Origin: Pseudomonas yamanorum
GTDB taxonomy: Bacteria > Pseudomonadota > Gammaproteobacteria > Pseudomonadales > Pseudomonadaceae
DNA length: 64,000 bases
Direction of reading: 5' to 3'
NCBI RefSeq assembly: GCF_013386765.1
Contig: NZ_JACARE010000045.1
Span: 1-64,000, forward strand
Shown here: in pieces, positions 49,392-58,475 of the stretch
Position numbering within the stretch: the stretch's first letter is position 1
How the letters are laid out: each line of letters opens with the position of its first letter
Program-made: the position numbers and the translations under genes
The notes under the pieces: generated by a model
What the model saw: only the letters and a program-made list of their open reading frames with translations
Databases searched by the model: none
What the model was told of the DNA's origin: nothing

Positions 49392-50780
49392 TTATTGTTG
49401 TTGGGTTGGCGCGAGGTGACCCAGGTCCCAGAAAAGCGAGGTCATGATTTGCAGCCCCTCGAGGACTACCGAGCCCAGCAGATGTTCATCCGGAGCATGT
49501 TGTGAACAGCCGGGGTAGGAGTGAGGTATCCACAGTGTGGGCAGGCCCAGCAGGTCAGCGAAAATATCGTTGGGCAGGGTGCCTGCCAGGTTCGGTAACA
49601 CGGCGACAGGCCGGTGGGTGGCGTCGGCAATCGACTGCTTGGCAAAGCGCACCCATGGGTTGTCAGGGTCCAGCCGGCTGGCAGGTGTGCAACGGTCTAT
49701 CACGATATTGACCTGTTCAAAGCCCTCGGCATCCAGGTGCTTGCGCAGCAGGCTTTCCAGGTGTTGCCAGTCGGTACCCACCACGAAGCGCAACTGGCAA
49801 TGAGCGATGGCGCTGGGTGGAATGGCGTTAACGGGTTTGGATGGATTACCGGCGGTAAACGCCAGGATCTCGAGGGTGTTCCAACCGAAAAGTCGCTCAC
49901 CCAAGGTCAAGCCGGGCTCGCCCCACTGCATATCCAAAGGTCGGCCCAGGGAATGCTGATCGATACCCAGGTCGCGAATGGCTTCGCGCACCGACTCGGG
50001 GATGGCGCCCGGCACCAGCGTTCGGCAGCGAATACGTCCGTGCTTGTCCACCAGGCTGGCCAGTGCGTTGCTCAGTACCACGGCGGGGTTGGACATCACG
50101 CCGCCCCAGTTGCCGGAGTGCAGGCCCTTGTCCCGCGCCTTGACTTCAAGGGAAAACAACGCAGAACCCCTGGAGCCCAGGAATATCGTCGGGCGGCTGT
50201 CGTTCAGGCGCGGCCCATCCGAGGCGATGAATACATCCGCTTGCAGCAGCTCCTTATGCATTGTGCAAACCTCGCGCAGCCCGGGAGAACCACATTCTTC
50301 GCCGGTTTCGAACAGCACTTTGACGTTAAAGCCCAAGCGCCCCTCGCGCTGCTGGATGACGTGTTCGAGGGCGGTCAGGTTGATGCTGTGCTGGCCCTTG
50401 TTGTCGGCGGTGCCGCGGCCGTACCAGCGGTCGCCTTCCACGGTCAGCGCCCAGGGGCTGAGCCCCTCGCGCCATTGCTCGTCATAACCGAGTACCACAT
50501 CGCCGTGGCCATACATCAATATCGTCGGCAGGTCGGCCCCTTCGTGGCGCGATGCGAACAGCAAAGGCCCGGCGTCGGAGGGGTTGTCGAGCATTTGGCA
50601 CTCAAAGCCCATGCCTGCCAGCGCAGGCTGTATTTCCTGTTGCAGGTACCGCGTCAGTTCGTGGGCCTGGGCGGGGTTCTGGCTTTCACTTCGAATCGCG
50701 ACCCGACGGCGTAAATCGGCTTCAAAATGGCCGTCGGCCAGGTACTGGCGAACATTCGCGAGCGCTTGTTGCTTGGACAT
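49392..50780 (-). CDS. M20-family metallopeptidase
   Basis: The 462-residue product has the M20 metal ligands in MYGHGDVVLGYDEQW (His), GRGTADNKGQH (Asp) and FETGEECGSPGL (Glu pair), and a dimerisation domain in the middle. There is no signal peptide. M20 enzymes hydrolyse dipeptides, N-acyl amino acids or carbamoyl compounds. It heads a minus-strand set with the MFS and LysR genes and is divergent from a second LysR gene. Confidence 0.92.
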   Translation of the reverse strand: MSKQQALANVRQYLADGHFEADLRRRVAIRSESQNPAQAHELTRYLQQEIQPALAGMGFECQMLDNPSDAGPLLFASRHEGADLPTILMYGHGDVVLGYDEQWREGLSPWALTVEGDRWYGRGTADNKGQHSINLTALEHVIQQREGRLGFNVKVLFETGEECGSPGLREVCTMHKELLQADVFIASDGPRLNDSRPTIFLGSRGSALFSLEVKARDKGLHSGNWGGVMSNPAVVLSNALASLVDKHGRIRCRTLVPGAIPESVREAIRDLGIDQHSLGRPLDMQWGEPGLTLGERLFGWNTLEILAFTAGNPSKPVNAIPPSAIAHCQLRFVVGTDWQHLESLLRKHLDAEGFEQVNIVIDRCTPASRLDPDNPWVRFAKQSIADATHRPVAVLPNLAGTLPNDIFADLLGLPTLWIPHSYPGCSQHAPDEHLLGSVVLEGLQIMTSLFWDLGHLAPTQQQ

Positions 50781-50810
50781 GACAGTTCCGGTGCGGGCTG
50801 AGATTCAGTC

Positions 50811-50843
50811 CAATATAGAAGTCACGTAGCGCACTGTATATTG
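50811..50843. promoter_or_regulatory. Candidate LysR operator in the divergent M20/LysR region
   Basis: CAATATA-N19-TATATTG is a perfect inverted repeat in the 118-base spacer between the M20 peptidase and the second LysR gene. It is placed where an autoregulating LysR protein would bind. Confidence 0.45.
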
Positions 50844-50898
50844 CTGTTTTTTGACGTTTGACTTCTAATAAATAGATGCCTTGGTAAGGAATCAAACC

Positions 50899-51783
50899 GT
50901 GGACTATCGCTATTTCCTGGCCGTGATCGATTCAGGGTCCCTGGCCGCTGCCGGTGAGCGTTTGCATATCGCCCCCAGTGCCGTGAGTCGCCAAATTGCC
51001 CTGTTGGAAGAAAGTATCGGCGTGCCGTTGTTCGAACGACGGCCACGTGGCATGCAGCCCACAGCTGCCGGCAGCGCCTTGGCCGATCACGCACGACGTG
51101 CCTCGCTGGAGGAGCAAAGCCTGCTGTCGGAGCTGCGTGCGGGGGATTACCCGGGGGCGAAAGTGGTGCGGCTGGTATCCACCGAGGGGCTTTCCCGTTA
51201 CTTCCTGCCTCAGGTCCTGATCCGGCATTACCAGCAAAATCCGGCCTTCCAGTATGTGCTGGAGGTGATGTCGCCTCACGAATGTGCCGAAAAAGTGCGG
51301 CGCGGCGATGCCGATGTGGGGGTGGTGTTCAGCACCGAGCCTGTCGAAGGTGTGGAGGTCCTGCATTCAAGCCGCTCGCCGATCCGGGCCGTGATGCGTG
51401 TGGGGCATCCACTGGCCACGCTCAAGCAGGTGCCGCTCCGGTCGCTGTCACCTTATCCGTTGGCGCTGACCCCAAAGGGTTCCACCCAGAGGCAGCTATT
51501 CGACCTCGTTTGCCAGATGGAAGGGCTGTCTTTCAATCATGTGATGACGTGCAACTATTCGGGCGCTATCCATGAATTCGTTCGCAACACAGACACCATT
51601 GCGTTTGGCGGCGCGATCAGCCATCGGGCGAACGGCAGCGACGACCTGATCTCCGTTGCGCTGTCGAACCCTCAATTTTCGGACCGCGCAATCCAGGTGC
51701 TGACGATGCCCAAACGCGCGTTACCGGCGGCGCTTGAGCTTTTTATCGAAACCCTTATCGGTTCCCTGAAAGACGTTAACTGA
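50899..51783 (+). CDS. LysR-family transcriptional regulator
   Basis: The 294-residue product starts with the HTH YRYFLAVIDSGSLAAAGERLHIAPSAVSRQIALLEESIGVPLFER and continues as a LysR effector domain. GTG 50899 is chosen because AGGA lies 8 bases upstream; a TTG at 50881 is the alternative. It is divergent from the M20 peptidase gene and probably controls it. Confidence 0.9.
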   Translation: MDYRYFLAVIDSGSLAAAGERLHIAPSAVSRQIALLEESIGVPLFERRPRGMQPTAAGSALADHARRASLEEQSLLSELRAGDYPGAKVVRLVSTEGLSRYFLPQVLIRHYQQNPAFQYVLEVMSPHECAEKVRRGDADVGVVFSTEPVEGVEVLHSSRSPIRAVMRVGHPLATLKQVPLRSLSPYPLALTPKGSTQRQLFDLVCQMEGLSFNHVMTCNYSGAIHEFVRNTDTIAFGGAISHRANGSDDLISVALSNPQFSDRAIQVLTMPKRALPAALELFIETLIGSLKDVN

Positions 51784-51892
51784 GGGGATTTGATATTTAT
51801 CTGGCTCATGTCATTTAGCAGTGAAGTGGGCTTTATTCATGATTGCTGTCGGCCGGAGAATGGGTAACCCCCATTGATTCGGAGTGATCGTG

Positions 51893-52819
51893 ATGCCTGT
51901 TTCTACCGTGGCTGCGCTGCAAATCGGTTCCTTGCCCGGTGGCAAGGCCGAGACCCTGGAACAGATCCTGTCTTACGAGGACGAAATCCTGCGCAGCGGT
52001 GCGCAACTGGTGGTGATGCCTGAAGCCTTGCTCGGCGGTTACCCAAAGGGTGAAGGGTTTGGCACCCAGTTGGGTTATCGCCTGCCTGAAGGCCGTGAGG
52101 CCTTTGCCCGTTATTTTGCCAACGCGATTGACGTGCCGGGTGCCGAGACCGAGGCGCTGGCCGGATTGTCGGCGCGTACCGGGGCGAGCCTGGTGCTGGG
52201 TGTGATCGAGCGCAGTGGCAGCACCCTGTATTGCACGGTGCTGTATTTCGAGCCAGTGGGCGGGTTGGTGGCCAAGCATCGCAAGTTGATGCCCACCGGC
52301 ACGGAGAGGCTGATCTGGGGCAAGGGCGATGGCTCGACGTTGCCGGTGATTGATTCGGCGGTGGGGCGCATTGGCGGCGCTGTGTGCTGGGAGAACATGA
52401 TGCCGTTGCTGCGCACGGCGATGTACGCCAAGGGCGTGGAAGTGTGGTGCGCGCCGACGGTGGATGAGCGCGAAATGTGGCAGGTGAGCATGCGGCATAT
52501 CGCCCATGAGGGCCGGTGTTTTGTGGTCAGCGCGTGCCAGGTGCAGGCGTCGCCCGCGGCGTTGGGGGTGGAGATTGCCAACTGGCCGGCGGAACGGCCG
52601 CTGATTGCCGGTGGCAGTGTGATCGTCGGGCCCATGGGTGACGTTATTGCCGGGCCCTTGCTCGGTGGCGCGGGGTTGCTGGTGGCGCGGATTGATACTG
52701 ATGATCTGGTGCGGGCGCGGTATGACTATGATGTGGTTGGGCATTATGCCCGGCCTGACATTTTTGAGTTGAGCGTGGATGAACGGGCTAAGCCGGGGGT
52801 GCGGTTTATTGCTGATTGA
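51893..52819 (+). CDS. Nitrilase-family carbon-nitrogen hydrolase
   Basis: The 308-residue product has the Glu-Lys-Cys triad of the nitrilase superfamily: E44 (VMPEALLGGY), K131 (HRKLMPTG) and C165 (GGAVCWENMMPL). The CWEN motif and length are typical of true nitrilases, which turn nitriles into acids and ammonia. ATG 51893 has GGAG 8 bases upstream. It stands alone; the natural nitrile is unknown, plant-derived nitriles being a reasonable guess. Confidence 0.93.
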   Translation: MPVSTVAALQIGSLPGGKAETLEQILSYEDEILRSGAQLVVMPEALLGGYPKGEGFGTQLGYRLPEGREAFARYFANAIDVPGAETEALAGLSARTGASLVLGVIERSGSTLYCTVLYFEPVGGLVAKHRKLMPTGTERLIWGKGDGSTLPVIDSAVGRIGGAVCWENMMPLLRTAMYAKGVEVWCAPTVDEREMWQVSMRHIAHEGRCFVVSACQVQASPAALGVEIANWPAERPLIAGGSVIVGPMGDVIAGPLLGGAGLLVARIDTDDLVRARYDYDVVGHYARPDIFELSVDERAKPGVRFIAD

Positions 52820-52938
52820 GTGCATATCCGTTGCTGCGGTGACGGCGGCTTAGGGTTGCGCTCTTACAGCGTGTCACTTTTGGCAAACGCCCGGAATGCC
52901 GGCCCAGCCAATCTGAAGCTGAATCAGAGCTGCTTTTC

Positions 52939-53025
52939 TGTGGGAGCTGGCTTGCCTGCGATGCAGACACCTCGGTGTATCAGGTACTCCCAGTTGATGC
53001 CATCGCAGGCAAGCCAGCTCCCACA
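52939..53025. repeat. REP doublet (REPIN), TGTGGGAGCTGGC type, copy A
   Basis: It has perfect 25-base inverted arms and a spacer, 87 bases in all. It differs from the copy at 57407 at only two positions in the spacer. It lies between the nitrilase and a convergent GNAT gene. Confidence 0.92.
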
Positions 53026-53059
53026 GTTGACCGTGCCCGCTTTGGCTTTTGATTTTGCT

Positions 53060-53620
53060 CTACAACACTGACGCCCCCCGAATCCTCAGCCATTCCTCGC
53101 GGGTAATTTCCCAGATCTCCCGTGGGAAATTACCTTCGACAAATTGCCCCTCGTCGGTCCCGACCAACCGCATCCCCGTACGCTCGGAAATCCTGCGCGA
53201 GGCCAGGTTCGGCGCTGCCTTGGGCACGCGCATCAAAGGCCGCCCCAGCACCTCAAACCAATACTCGGTCACCGCCGCACTGGCCTCGGCCATCAACCCC
53301 TGGCCCTGCCATTGCGGCGCGAGCCAAAAGCCGCGGTTGTTGTCCACCTCATCCATCAGGCTGACATTACCGATCAACCCCCCGGGCGCGCTTTTCAGGC
53401 GGATCGACCAATGCCACTCCTCACCCCGCGCCATGGCCGGCAACGCGACATTCTCCAGATAGCTGCGTGCGCCATCCGCCGGGTACGGCCAGGGCACCAG
53501 GGCGTTCAGATAACGCACCACTTCCCAGTGAGGAAATTGCTGCTGCACGCCCTCGGCATCTTCGAGGGTCAGTGGCCGCAGGATCAGGCGTTCGGTATAC
53601 AGCGTAGGCAGGGCGTCCAT
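53060..53620 (-). CDS. GNAT-family acetyltransferase (RimJ/RimL-like)
   Basis: The 186-residue product starts TERLILRPLTLEDAEGV, typical of the RimJ/RimL branch, and has the acetyl-CoA region GFWLAPQWQGQGLMAEASAAVTEY. ATG 53620 is used; the longer frame overlaps the LEA-like gene. It starts 4 bases after that gene and is probably the last gene of an operon with it and the NCS2 permease. The substrate is unknown. Confidence 0.9.
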   Translation of the reverse strand: MDALPTLYTERLILRPLTLEDAEGVQQQFPHWEVVRYLNALVPWPYPADGARSYLENVALPAMARGEEWHWSIRLKSAPGGLIGNVSLMDEVDNNRGFWLAPQWQGQGLMAEASAAVTEYWFEVLGRPLMRVPKAAPNLASRRISERTGMRLVGTDEGQFVEGNFPREIWEITREEWLRIRGASVL

Positions 53621-53624
53621 GTCG

Positions 53625-54086
53625 TTACCAGGTGGCAGTGTTGGGGAAGTCCAGTGTCCCGCGATCCACAAAGCGCATGGTGCCAAACAGGCCACCCGCC
53701 AGTTTTCCGCGCAACACGTAGGGCAGGTTATTCAAACTCTGGGTCTGGCTCAAGCCGAGGGTCTGGCGCAGCACGGAAAACGCCGAAACACTCACCGGCA
53801 CCGTCAGCAACGTCTCGGAAAAGCGTGGAATCGAACCACGCTGGTCACTCACCCCGGAAGCCAGGGGCCGGCCATTGACCTCCAGGTCCAGGGCCACGCC
53901 GTCGTAGTCGATCGCGGTTTCATTCGGGTTTTGCACCCGTATTTTCACCGCGAAACGTACCTCGAGGTCCTGGCTTTGCAGCGGCTCGATGCCCACCACG
54001 TTGATGTTCAGCGGGTCGCGGTTGGGGAACAGCGCGCAGGCGCTCAGGCTGAGTAGCAGCAGTGACAGGACCATGAGCTTGCGCAT
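53625..54086 (-). CDS. LEA type 2 / WHy-domain lipoprotein
   Basis: The 153-residue product has a lipoprotein signal (LLLLSLSACALF, lipobox LSAC) and one LEA-2/WHy domain (NVVGIEPLQSQDLEVRFAVKIRVQNPN). WHy proteins in bacteria are linked to stress tolerance and sit in the envelope. It is placed 13 bases after the NCS2 permease gene. Confidence 0.88.
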   Translation of the reverse strand: MRKLMVLSLLLLSLSACALFPNRDPLNINVVGIEPLQSQDLEVRFAVKIRVQNPNETAIDYDGVALDLEVNGRPLASGVSDQRGSIPRFSETLLTVPVSVSAFSVLRQTLGLSQTQSLNNLPYVLRGKLAGGLFGTMRFVDRGTLDFPNTATW

Positions 54087-54099
54087 AAAACGGGTTCTC

Positions 54100-55527
54100 C
54101 TAGTGCGTGACGTCCGGGTCCTGCATCACCTTGAGGGTGGAGGCTTCCGGATCGAATTCATCTTCTTCCAACTCTATGAACTCCTCAGGCAGGAAGATGT
54201 TCAGCAAGATAGCGCAGAACGCCCCCACGGTGATCGGCGACTCGAAGATGTTGTGCAGCGCCTTGGGCAGCTCGCGCAGCACTTCCGGCACGGCGGCCAC
54301 ACCCAGGCCCATGCCCAGGGAGATCGCCACGATCAGCACATTGCGCCGGTGCAGGCCGGCCTCGGCGAGGATCTTGATCCCGGCCACCGCCACGGTGCCG
54401 AACATGATCAGCGTGGCGCCGCCCAGTACCGGCTTGGGCATCAGTTGCAACACCGCGCCGATCATCGGGAACAGGCCCAGCAGCACCAGCACCCCGGCAA
54501 TGAAGTACGCCACGTAACGGCTGGCCACGCCGGTCAACTGGATCACCCCGTTGTTCTGGGCGAAGGTCACCATCGGCAGGCTGTTGAAGGTGGCCGCCAT
54601 CACCGAGTTGAGGCCGTCGGCCAGCAAGCCGGACTTGATGCGCTTGATGTACAGCGGGCCCTTGACCGGCTGTTGGGAGATCATCGAGTTGGCGGTCAGG
54701 TCACCGGCCGCTTCCAGGGGCGAAATCAGGAAGATCACCGCCACCGGGATAAACGCCACCCAGTCGAACGAGAAACCGTACTTGAACGGCACCGGCACGC
54801 TGATCAACGGCAGTTGGGGCAGGGCGCCCAGGTCGACGCGGCCCATCCACCAGGCCACGACGAAGCCCAGGGTCAGGCCGATCACGATCGAACCCAGGCG
54901 CAGGAACGGGTTGTTGAAGCGGTTGAGTACCACGATAGTGAGCAGTACCAAAGCCGCCAGGCCCATGTTGCCGGCGGCGCCGAGGTCGCTGGCACCATAT
55001 CCGCCAGCCATGTCGGTGACGGCCACCTTGATCAGCGACAACCCCATCAGGGTAATGATGGTGCCGGTGACCACCGGGGTGATCAGCTTGCGCAGCTTGC
55101 CGATGAACTGGCTGAGTACCACTTCGATAAACGCCGCGAAGAAGCAGATGCCGAAGATCGTCGACAGAATCTCATCGGTGCCGCCGCCCCGGGCCTTGAC
55201 CATGAAGCCGGCGCTGAGGATCACGCTGATAAACGAAAAGCTGGTGCCTTGCAGACACAGCAACCCGGAACCCACCGGGCCGAACTTGCGAGCCTGCACA
55301 AAGGTGCCGAGCCCCGACACGAACAACGCCATGCTCACCAGATAGGGCACTTCGCTTTCCAGGCCCAGCACGCCACCGACGATCAGCGTCGGGGTGATGA
55401 TGCCGACAAAGCTGGCCAGCACATGCTGCAGGGCGGCAAAGATCGCGGCGCTGAAGTGCGGACGGTCGTCGAGGCCGTAGATCAGGTCGGATTTATAACG
55501 GGGGCGAGGGGTTTGAACGTCAGACAA
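54100..55527 (-). CDS. NCS2-family nucleobase (xanthine/uracil) permease
   Basis: The 475-residue product has 12-14 TM helices and NCS2 motifs: FAALQHVLASFVGIITPTLIVGG at the start, QGTSFSFISV, and the TFAQNNGVIQLTGVASRYV motif (QNxGxxxxTxxxSR). It belongs to the XanQ/UacT branch for purines rather than the uracil branch. It leads the NCS2-LEA-GNAT cluster. No purine riboswitch is seen upstream. Confidence 0.92.
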   Translation of the reverse strand: MSDVQTPRPRYKSDLIYGLDDRPHFSAAIFAALQHVLASFVGIITPTLIVGGVLGLESEVPYLVSMALFVSGLGTFVQARKFGPVGSGLLCLQGTSFSFISVILSAGFMVKARGGGTDEILSTIFGICFFAAFIEVVLSQFIGKLRKLITPVVTGTIITLMGLSLIKVAVTDMAGGYGASDLGAAGNMGLAALVLLTIVVLNRFNNPFLRLGSIVIGLTLGFVVAWWMGRVDLGALPQLPLISVPVPFKYGFSFDWVAFIPVAVIFLISPLEAAGDLTANSMISQQPVKGPLYIKRIKSGLLADGLNSVMAATFNSLPMVTFAQNNGVIQLTGVASRYVAYFIAGVLVLLGLFPMIGAVLQLMPKPVLGGATLIMFGTVAVAGIKILAEAGLHRRNVLIVAISLGMGLGVAAVPEVLRELPKALHNIFESPITVGAFCAILLNIFLPEEFIELEEDEFDPEASTLKVMQDPDVTH

Positions 55528-55762
55528 AATACGGGCCCGATTAGGAAAAAGGAGGCGCAGGATGCCAGAAAGTGCCAGTTGTCAGAAGTGTGGAAATATA
55601 TTTCTAAAGACCCTCGATTAAATCCCCATGCCTGCCGATATCTCCTATAGGCCCACATACCTATTACAACAGTGGTGCCAATCGGTCAGAGCCGCGCGTT
55701 GACGCAGGCTGGCCGTGTCGCGGCAGGGATGCTCGCAGCCACTACTTCTGAGAGCGCCCCCT

Positions 55763-57388
55763 ATGTCCCTCCGCCAGTTGAATATCGCCCCTCGGGCTTT
55801 CCTTGGTTTTGCCTTCATTGCGTTACTCGTCATTGTGCTGGGGGTGTTTGCAGCCAACCGCATGACCCTGATCCGTCAGGCGTCGGTGGACATGGGCGCG
55901 AACCAACTGCCCAGCGTCGGCTATCTGGCCACCATGACCGAGAACGTCCTGCGCCTGCGGATATTGTCGTTTCGCGTCCTGGTGAACCGTGAGCCGGCCG
56001 CGCTGGATGAGGCACGTACCCGTATGGGAGTGCTGGAAGGCAAGGTCAAGACTGCCCAGGCTGCCTATGCCGCCATGCCCGCCGGGGATGAAGAGGCTGC
56101 GCTGTACAAGACGTTCGCCCTTACGCTCGATAATTACCTCAAGGCTCAGGCTGAGATGGTGAGTTTTTCGCAGCAGAACAAAGTGGAAGAGATGCGCGCG
56201 CTGATCAACAGCCGCATCAAGGACGGTACCGACCAAATGGGCGAGCAGCTGAATAAGTTGATCGCCATCAACGCTGCCGATGCCAAGCAGGCCGGTGACG
56301 AAGCCGGGAAAAGTTATCAGGACGCCATCACCGGGATCATCGTCGTCTCGGTCGTTGCGGCGTTGATGACCGTGTTGCTGGCATGGCTGCTGACCCGCAG
56401 CATCGTGACCCCTTTGCGCAAAGCCCTGGAAGTCGCCGAAACCATCGCTGGCGGTAACCTGAGCAAAGTGATCGAGGACGACGGCAAAGACGAGCCGGCC
56501 CGCCTGATCGGCGCCTTGGCCGCTATGCAAAGCAACCTGCGCCAGACCATCCAGCACATCGCTGGCTCGGCCACGCAGTTGGCCTCGGCAGCCGAAGAAC
56601 TCAGCGCCGTTACCGAAGAAGCGTCCAAGGGCTTGCAACAACAGAACAACGAAATCGACCAGGCCGCCACCGCGGTGAACGAGATGACCGCCGCCGTGGA
56701 AGAAGTGGCGCGCAATGCGGTGTCCACCTCCGAGGCTTCCAGCCAGTCCAACCAGGCTGCGCGGGAAGGGCGCGACCGTGTGGTGGAAACCGTGGGCGCG
56801 ATCCAGACCATGACCCAGGACGTACAAAACACCTCGGTGCTGATCGAAGGCCTGGCCACTCAGGGTCGTGACATTGGCAAGGTGCTGGACGTGATTCGCG
56901 CGATTGCCGAGCAGACCAACCTGCTGGCGCTCAACGCGGCGATTGAAGCGGCGCGTGCCGGGGAAGCCGGGCGTGGCTTCGCGGTGGTGGCGGACGAAGT
57001 ACGGGCCTTGGCCCATCGCACCGCGCAGTCGACCCAGGAAATCGAAAAAATGGTCGCCGGCATCCAGAGCGGCACCGGTGAAGCCGTGCAGTCCATGCAG
57101 CAGAGTAACCAGCGCACCCAAAGCACCCTGGAAATCGCCCGGGCCGCCGGTGTGGCGCTGGAGCAGATCACCCAGTCCATCAGCCTGATCAACGAGCGCA
57201 ACCTGGTGATCGCCAGCGCCTCTGAGGAGCAGGCCCAGGTGTCCCGCGAGGTGGATCGCAACCTGGTGAACATCCGCGACCTGGCCACCCAGTCGGCAGC
57301 GGGTGCCAACCAGACCTCAGCCGCCAGTCACGAACTGTCGCGCCTGGCGGTGGATTTGAACGCGATGGTGGCGCGCTTCGTCATCTGA
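55763..57388 (+). CDS. Methyl-accepting chemotaxis protein with 4-helix-bundle sensor
   Basis: The 541-residue product has TM1 (about 13-32), a periplasmic 4HB ligand domain, TM2 (about 192-212), a HAMP region (LRKALEVAETIAGGNLSKV) and the signalling hairpin tip RAIAEQTNLLALNAAIEAARAGEAGRGFAVVADEVR. There is no C-terminal receptor-modification pentapeptide. The ligand is unknown. ATG 55763 gives the correct N-terminus before TM1. It lies on the plus strand divergent from the NCS2 permease. Confidence 0.94.
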   Translation: MSLRQLNIAPRAFLGFAFIALLVIVLGVFAANRMTLIRQASVDMGANQLPSVGYLATMTENVLRLRILSFRVLVNREPAALDEARTRMGVLEGKVKTAQAAYAAMPAGDEEAALYKTFALTLDNYLKAQAEMVSFSQQNKVEEMRALINSRIKDGTDQMGEQLNKLIAINAADAKQAGDEAGKSYQDAITGIIVVSVVAALMTVLLAWLLTRSIVTPLRKALEVAETIAGGNLSKVIEDDGKDEPARLIGALAAMQSNLRQTIQHIAGSATQLASAAEELSAVTEEASKGLQQQNNEIDQAATAVNEMTAAVEEVARNAVSTSEASSQSNQAAREGRDRVVETVGAIQTMTQDVQNTSVLIEGLATQGRDIGKVLDVIRAIAEQTNLLALNAAIEAARAGEAGRGFAVVADEVRALAHRTAQSTQEIEKMVAGIQSGTGEAVQSMQQSNQRTQSTLEIARAAGVALEQITQSISLINERNLVIASASEEQAQVSREVDRNLVNIRDLATQSAAGANQTSAASHELSRLAVDLNAMVARFVI

Positions 57389-57406
57389 CAGGCACTACAC
57401 CCCAAA

Positions 57407-57493
57407 TGTGGGAGCTGGCTTGCCTGCGATGCAGACACCTCGGTGTATCAGGTACACCCGGTTGATGCCATCGCAGGCAAGCCAGCTCCCACA
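57407..57493. repeat. REP doublet (REPIN), TGTGGGAGCTGGC type, copy B
   Basis: It has perfect 25-base arms and is two bases different from the copy at 52939. It sits between the convergent chemoreceptor and kguD genes, 4 bases from the kguD stop, and could end both transcripts. Confidence 0.92.
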
Positions 57494-57497
57494 GTAG

Positions 57498-58475
57498 TCA
57501 GTGTTTCCAGGCGGTCGGGTTCACCAGGTTCTTCGGTCGCTCACCCGCCAGTGCCGCCAACAGATTGTCCACCGCACACTGGGCCATCGCCTCCCGCGTC
57601 TCATGGGTGGCCGATCCGATATGCGGCGTCGCCACCACATTGTTCAAGCGCAGCAACGGCGAATCATGTTGCAGCGGCTCACGCACGAACACATCCAGCC
57701 CCGCCGCGCGAATCGTGCGCTGTTGCAGCGCCTCGATCAGCGCTTCTTCGTCCACCACCTTGCCCCGGGAGATATTGATAAAGATCGTCTCCGGGCCCAT
57801 CAGTGCGAACTCTTCAGCGCCAATCAAGCCTTCGGTTTCTGCCGTCAACGGCAAGGTCAGGCAGACAAAGTCGGCCTCCCGGAGCAGGTCCGGCAGGCTG
57901 CGGTACTCCGCACCGAACCGCTGTTCCACCGCAGGCTTTGGCGAGTGGCTGTGGTAGATCACCGGCATGCCGAAACCGAAGTGCCCACGCTGGGCCAACG
58001 CTTCGCCAATCCGGCCCATGCCGATAATGCCCAGGGTCTTGCCATGCACGTCGCTGCCAAAATGCAGCGGGCCGATGTTCTGGTTCCAGTTGCCGGCGCG
58101 CACCATATTGGCCAGTTCCACCACCCGCCGGGCGGTCGCCAGGATCAGCGCGAAGCCGGTATCGGCGGTGGTTTCAGTCAGTACATCGGGGGTGTTGCTC
58201 AGCAGGATGCCGCGTTGGGTCAGGTAGTCGATGTCGTAGTTGTCGACACCCACCGAGACGCTGGCGACGGCCTCAAGCTTCGGCGCCAGGTCGAGCAGCT
58301 TGGCGTCCAAGCGCAGGCTGGCACCGAGCAAGCCTTGGGCGGCCGGCAAGGCCTCGCGCAGCTTGGCCAGGCCGCTGTCATCCAGCGCCTCGATCAGCGT
58401 GACCTCGGCCTGCTCATGCAGGCGCGCCATCAGCGGTGCGGAGAGTTTCTTGTAGAGCACGACAGACTTTTTCAT
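57498..58475 (-). CDS. kguD: 2-ketogluconate-6-phosphate reductase
   Basis: The 325-residue product is a D-2-hydroxyacid dehydrogenase with the NAD(P) loop LGIIGMGRIGEALAQRG and the catalytic Arg (NISRGKVVDE), Glu and His (ATPHIGSATHE). It reduces 2-keto-6-phosphogluconate to 6-phosphogluconate. It is the last gene of the kgu operon and overlaps kguT by one base. Confidence 0.92.
   Translation of the reverse strand: MKKSVVLYKKLSAPLMARLHEQAEVTLIEALDDSGLAKLREALPAAQGLLGASLRLDAKLLDLAPKLEAVASVSVGVDNYDIDYLTQRGILLSNTPDVLTETTADTGFALILATARRVVELANMVRAGNWNQNIGPLHFGSDVHGKTLGIIGMGRIGEALAQRGHFGFGMPVIYHSHSPKPAVEQRFGAEYRSLPDLLREADFVCLTLPLTAETEGLIGAEEFALMGPETIFINISRGKVVDEEALIEALQQRTIRAAGLDVFVREPLQHDSPLLRLNNVVATPHIGSATHETREAMAQCAVDNLLAALAGERPKNLVNPTAWKH

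Noticed and set aside
53989..55650. 553-codon open frame on the plus strand
   Set aside because: It is antisense to the NCS2 permease and rich in Q, H, D and R with no domain.
55528..55762. Possible purine riboswitch upstream of the NCS2 permease
   Set aside because: No conserved three-way-junction sequence is visible in the leader, and such riboswitches are rare in Pseudomonas.
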